Of a DNA stretch of 7,746 nt, positions 5,366 through 7,746 are shown piece after piece. The notes under the pieces are model-generated. The model made no database searches and had not been told where the DNA came from. It was given only the letters and a program-made list of their open reading frames with translations. The DNA comes from Treponema sp. Its GTDB lineage: Bacteria; Spirochaetota; Spirochaetia; Treponematales; Breznakiellaceae. Each line of letters opens with the position of its first letter. Positions within the stretch are counted from its first letter, which is position 1. The translations under genes were made by a program, and so were the position numbers. The stretch is from positions 1-7,746 of the forward strand of contig JAISOR010000216.1 in the NCBI GenBank assembly GCA_031275535.1, written 5' to 3'.

Positions 5366-6478
5366 ATGCAAATCGGTTGTGTAACGGAGATTAAGAAACA
5401 CGAATATCGGGTAGGTATAACCCCCCAATGCGCCGCCGCTTATGCGGCCCATAATCATACCGTGGTTATACAAGCGGGGGCCGGTGCGGGAACGGGCTTT
5501 GACGACGCCCAGTACGTTGCGGCGGGAGCCCGCATCGAAGAGGACCGGGAGAAAATTTTTGCCACAAGCGATATGATCATAAAGGTAAAGGAACCTCAGG
5601 CCAGCGAATATACGCTTCTCCGGGAGGGGCAGATACTTTTTACCTACCTGCATCTGGCGGCGGATGAGGCGCAGACCCGGGCCCTCCTGGAACGGAAGAT
5701 TATCGGCATCGCCTACGAAACCATACAGCACGAAGATGGTACGCTCCCCTGCCTTAAACCTATGAGCGAGATTGCCGGCAGGCTTAGTATTCAGGAGGGG
5801 GCAAAATATCTGGAGCGGCCCTCCGGCGGACGAGGGGTATTGCTTTCCGGGGTGCCCGGCGTACCCCGGGGTAAGGTGGCTATTCTTGGCGGCGGGGTCG
5901 TGGGCATAAACGCCGCCCGTATAGCAGCCGGCTTTGGCGCCATAACCACGGTACTTGATATCAACCCGAACCGGCTTGCCTATATTGAAGATATTTTTCA
6001 CGGCGCCGTATCCACCCTTTACTCAAACGAAGATAATATCCGGTCCGTACTGGGTGAATGTGATCTTCTGATCGGAGCGGTCCTCATCCCCGGAGCCCGG
6101 GCGCCCCGGCTGGTACGGCGGGAACACCTGTCCCTGATGAAAAAAAACTCGGTCATCGTTGATGTGGCCGTAGATCAGGGGGGATGTATCGAGACCACAA
6201 AGGCGACCACCCACGACGATCCGGTCTATGCGGTGGATGACATCATCCATTATTGCGTGGCCAATATGCCCGGGGCGGTGGCCCTTACCAGTACCTTAGC
6301 CCTTACCAATACCACCCTACCCTATGGCTTAACCATCGCCGACCATGGCCCGGAGAAGGCCTGTAAAATGAAGAAAGATCTGAAACGGGGGCTAAACGTA
6401 TACCGCGGAAAATGTACTTTTAAGGACGTGGCCGCCGCATTTGGGCTTGAATGGACAGATCCCGATAGTTTATTATGA
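5366..6478 (+). CDS. ald: Alanine dehydrogenase
   Basis: Ald catalyses NAD-dependent oxidative deamination of L-alanine to pyruvate and ammonium, and the reverse, in the cytoplasm. The 370-residue length is typical, and canonical residues fall at their canonical numbers. R15 (EYRVGITP) and K75 (KVKEP) bind substrate, and H96 (YLHLA) and D270 (VDVAVDQGG) act in catalysis. The Rossmann nucleotide loop is GGGVVG (175-180) and D198 (VLDIN) binds the adenosine ribose of NAD. Other signatures are YETIQ, MSEIAGRLSIQEGAKYLE and the C-terminal NMPGAVALTSTLALTN block. ATG 5366 has a perfect AGGAGG (5356-5361) 4 bp upstream. The lrp-like gene begins 4 bp after the stop, so the two are probably one operon. 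Physiologically it would link alanine, pyruvate and ammonium, either to use alanine or to excrete it as a fermentation product; direction cannot be inferred. No anomalies were seen. Confidence 0.97.
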   Translation: MQIGCVTEIKKHEYRVGITPQCAAAYAAHNHTVVIQAGAGAGTGFDDAQYVAAGARIEEDREKIFATSDMIIKVKEPQASEYTLLREGQILFTYLHLAADEAQTRALLERKIIGIAYETIQHEDGTLPCLKPMSEIAGRLSIQEGAKYLERPSGGRGVLLSGVPGVPRGKVAILGGGVVGINAARIAAGFGAITTVLDINPNRLAYIEDIFHGAVSTLYSNEDNIRSVLGECDLLIGAVLIPGARAPRLVRREHLSLMKKNSVIVDVAVDQGGCIETTKATTHDDPVYAVDDIIHYCVANMPGAVALTSTLALTNTTLPYGLTIADHGPEKACKMKKDLKRGLNVYRGKCTFKDVAAAFGLEWTDPDSLL

Positions 6479-6482
6479 AGAA

Positions 6483-6917
6483 ATGCAGCCCGATGAAACG
6501 GATTGGAAAATTATTGATATTCTGCAAAAAGGATATGTGCCCAACAATACCATTGCCAGAAAACTCGACATTTCCGAGGGGACGGTCCGGATCCGGTTAA
6601 AAAAACTCAAAGATTCCGGTATTATGGAGGTAAAGGCCCTCATCAACCCGGAGGTCCTGGAAAACAAACAGCTTGCATTGATCGGGATGCGGGTTGCGGA
6701 ATCCCGGCTGCTGGAATCTAAGGCGGAAGAGGTGTCCAATCTGGAAAACGTCCTCTCCGTTTCTATCGTATCGGGCCGCTATGATCTGACCGCGGAAGTC
6801 CTGGTAAACTCCAACCGGGGGCTGGTTAAGTTTCTTACCGAACAGCTATCAACCATTAAGGGGATACTGCATACCGAAAGTTTTCTGATTCTAAAAAGTT
6901 ACAATAAATTTATCTAA
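6483..6917 (+). CDS. Lrp/AsnC family transcriptional regulator
   Basis: This 144-residue DNA-binding protein is of usual Lrp/AsnC length. Residues 4-47 form the N-terminal helix-turn-helix (DETDWKIIDILQ, then NNTIARKLDISEGTVRIRLKKL and DSGIM). Residues from about 64 form the RAM ligand-binding and oligomerisation domain, with ALIGMRV and the characteristic SGRYDLTAEV (97-106) turn. I chose ATG 6483 because the family core begins right after it (compare LDEIDRKIL of Lrp). The frame stays open upstream to a TTG at 6441 inside ald, which would add 14 unrelated residues. The ribosome site is weak (GAAG at 6477-6480), suggesting translation coupled to ald, whose stop is 4 bp away. Lrp-type regulators next to ald commonly control it in response to alanine, so it most likely regulates its own operon. 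Confidence 0.9.
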   Translation: MQPDETDWKIIDILQKGYVPNNTIARKLDISEGTVRIRLKKLKDSGIMEVKALINPEVLENKQLALIGMRVAESRLLESKAEEVSNLENVLSVSIVSGRYDLTAEVLVNSNRGLVKFLTEQLSTIKGILHTESFLILKSYNKFI

Positions 6918-7001
6918 GGAATCGGCATGAAGGTACGCTTCTTTATCCAAAAATAAGACGGATCACCCTCAGGTCCCGGTGTTTTCGATCTTCCGGTGAT
7001 A

Positions 7002-7037
7002 TTGACAAGACCTTGCCTGGTAGTAGAAGATTCTTCT
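7002..7037 (+). promoter_or_regulatory. Candidate promoter and palindrome upstream of the lacI-like gene
   Basis: TTGACA (7002-7007) with TAGAAG (7024-7029) at 16 bp gives a good -35 and a poor -10. Overlapping the -10 is a perfect 13-bp palindrome AGAAGA-T-TCTTCT (7025-7037), which ends just before the ribosome site AGAGGAA (7042-7048). Its position would suit an autoregulatory operator, although it lacks the central CG typical of LacI-family sites. Confidence 0.4.
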
Positions 7038-7052
7038 TATTAGAGGAATAGT

Positions 7053-7746
7053 ATGGTCACCCTAACAGAAATAGCAAAACGCGCGGGCGTCAGTTCCTCA
7101 ACAGTTTCAAAGGCCCTAAGGGGCGGCAACGATATCAATAAGGATACTGCCGCCAGGATCGCCCTATTGGCCGCGGAGATGGGGTATGTCCTTGGGACAA
7201 AGAAAATCCATGGGCATAAAAAGCAATGTATAGGAATCCTATGCCCTGAAATTATCAGCAGCTATTATGCCCGTATTGTGAGCAAACTCACCGAGCTTTT
7301 CCGGGAAGAGGATATCGAGGTCTTCCTGTCCACCAGCGAGTTTAGCGGTCAACGGGAGGCCGCATTACTGGATCAGATGATTGCTTTGAAGATGACCGCC
7401 ATTATCTGCATTACCGAGCAGAGTACCTTGAGCCCCCTGATCCGGGAAAAGATCATCCTCCATAGCCTGCCAATCCTGCAGATTGCCATGAACATGCAAT
7501 CCATAGGCCATGATAATATCTGCGTGGACGAGCGGGCGGGTTTAACGCTGATTATAAACCATTTAACCCGGCTTGGGCATAAACGGATCGCCTTTTTGGG
7601 GGAGCAGTATTCCGAACGGAGGATGCAGTATTTTCAGGAAGCCATGCGGAAACACGGCCTGGACGAAAACCACGTCTTTATAACCCAGACACGGCACTGG
7701 CAGGCGGGATACGAACTGGCGGAGAAGTTTTTGAACAGGAAAAAAA
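7053..7746 (+). CDS. LacI family transcriptional regulator, 3' end missing
   Basis: The frame opens at ATG 7053, 4 bp after an AGAGGAA ribosome site, and runs to the window edge without a stop. I read 231 complete codons of an expected 330-340. Residues 3-22 (TLTEIAKRAGVSSSTVSKAL) are a classic LacI helix-turn-helix, followed by NKDTAARIALLAAEMGYV. The periplasmic-binding-protein-like sensor domain starts near residue 59 (CIGILCPEI) and shows INHLTRLGHKRIAFLGE, the usual block near the middle of the domain. The hinge is unusual: after MGYV the normal PNxxARSL is replaced by a lysine/histidine-rich LGTKKIHGHKK, so the minor-groove leucine of the hinge helix is not evident. Its targets and effector sugar are unknown; it probably controls genes to the right of the window or the operator-like palindrome upstream of ald. 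Confidence 0.92.
   Translation, partial: MVTLTEIAKRAGVSSSTVSKALRGGNDINKDTAARIALLAAEMGYVLGTKKIHGHKKQCIGILCPEIISSYYARIVSKLTELFREEDIEVFLSTSEFSGQREAALLDQMIALKMTAIICITEQSTLSPLIREKIILHSLPILQIAMNMQSIGHDNICVDERAGLTLIINHLTRLGHKRIAFLGEQYSERRMQYFQEAMRKHGLDENHVFITQTRHWQAGYELAEKFLNRKK

Noticed and set aside
6441..6482. TTG start for the Lrp-like protein inside ald
   Set aside because: The 14 extra residues are unlike the family N-terminus and overlap the well-conserved ald frame. ATG 6483 places the family core immediately after the start.
6927..6956. Nine-codon ORF (MKVRFFIQK) after the Lrp-like gene as a leader peptide
   Set aside because: It has no run of regulatory codons, no strong ribosome site of its own and no attenuator-like hairpin tied to it; an ORF this short is expected by chance.
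6961..7000. ATCACC/GGTGAT and CACC/GGTG repeats as a terminator of ald-lrp
   Set aside because: The stems are only 4-6 bp with long or irregular loops and no proper T-run, so I could not support a terminator call.

Overview
The window reads as bacterial chromosome with moderately GC-rich genes and AT-rich promoter gaps. It carries eight intact or nearly intact genes and two genes cut by the window edges. Gene content (a Uma2-family protein, a ROK regulator with a NagA-like deacetylase, an archaeal-type triose-phosphate isomerase paralogue, Ald with an Lrp-type regulator, and a LacI regulator) would suit a carbohydrate-fermenting anaerobe such as a treponeme-like spirochaete or a firmicute. 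No rRNA or other strong phylogenetic marker is present, so this placement is only a guess.

Layout. (1) 1-414: 3' part of a Uma2-family (DUF820) PD-(D/E)XK protein. (2) 555-3032, plus strand: a ROK-family transcriptional regulator, followed 15 bp later by a divergent N-acetylglucosamine-6-phosphate deacetylase (NagA family), very probably one operon. (3) 3019-4272, minus strand: an archaeal-type triose-phosphate-isomerase-like protein followed by a YjbQ/UPF0047 protein. This pair converges on nagA with a 14-bp overlap of coding ends. (4) 4435-5031, plus strand: a single SIS-domain sugar-phosphate isomerase-like protein of the KpsF/KdsD type, divergent from the TIM-like gene across a 162-bp gap with good promoter matches in both directions. 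(5) 5032-5365: a 334-bp non-coding region with two successive 68-nt inverted-repeat structures and the ald promoter. (6) 5366-6917: alanine dehydrogenase and an Lrp/AsnC regulator 4 bp downstream, a probable operon. (7) 7053-end: the first 231 codons of a LacI-family regulator.

How the genes may work together. The ROK regulator, NagA-like deacetylase, TIM-like isomerase, YjbQ protein and SIS protein look like a sugar-phosphate catabolic locus. The deacetylase, TIM-like and SIS proteins each keep much of their family's catalytic set but depart from it at recognisable positions. No nagB-type deaminase, sugar kinase or transporter is visible. The substrate is therefore probably not plain GlcNAc-6-phosphate, and the locus may encode an uncharacterised acetylated amino-sugar or sugar-phosphate route; this is inference. 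The ald-lrp pair is a separate alanine/pyruvate module, and the LacI gene probably opens another sugar locus beyond the window.
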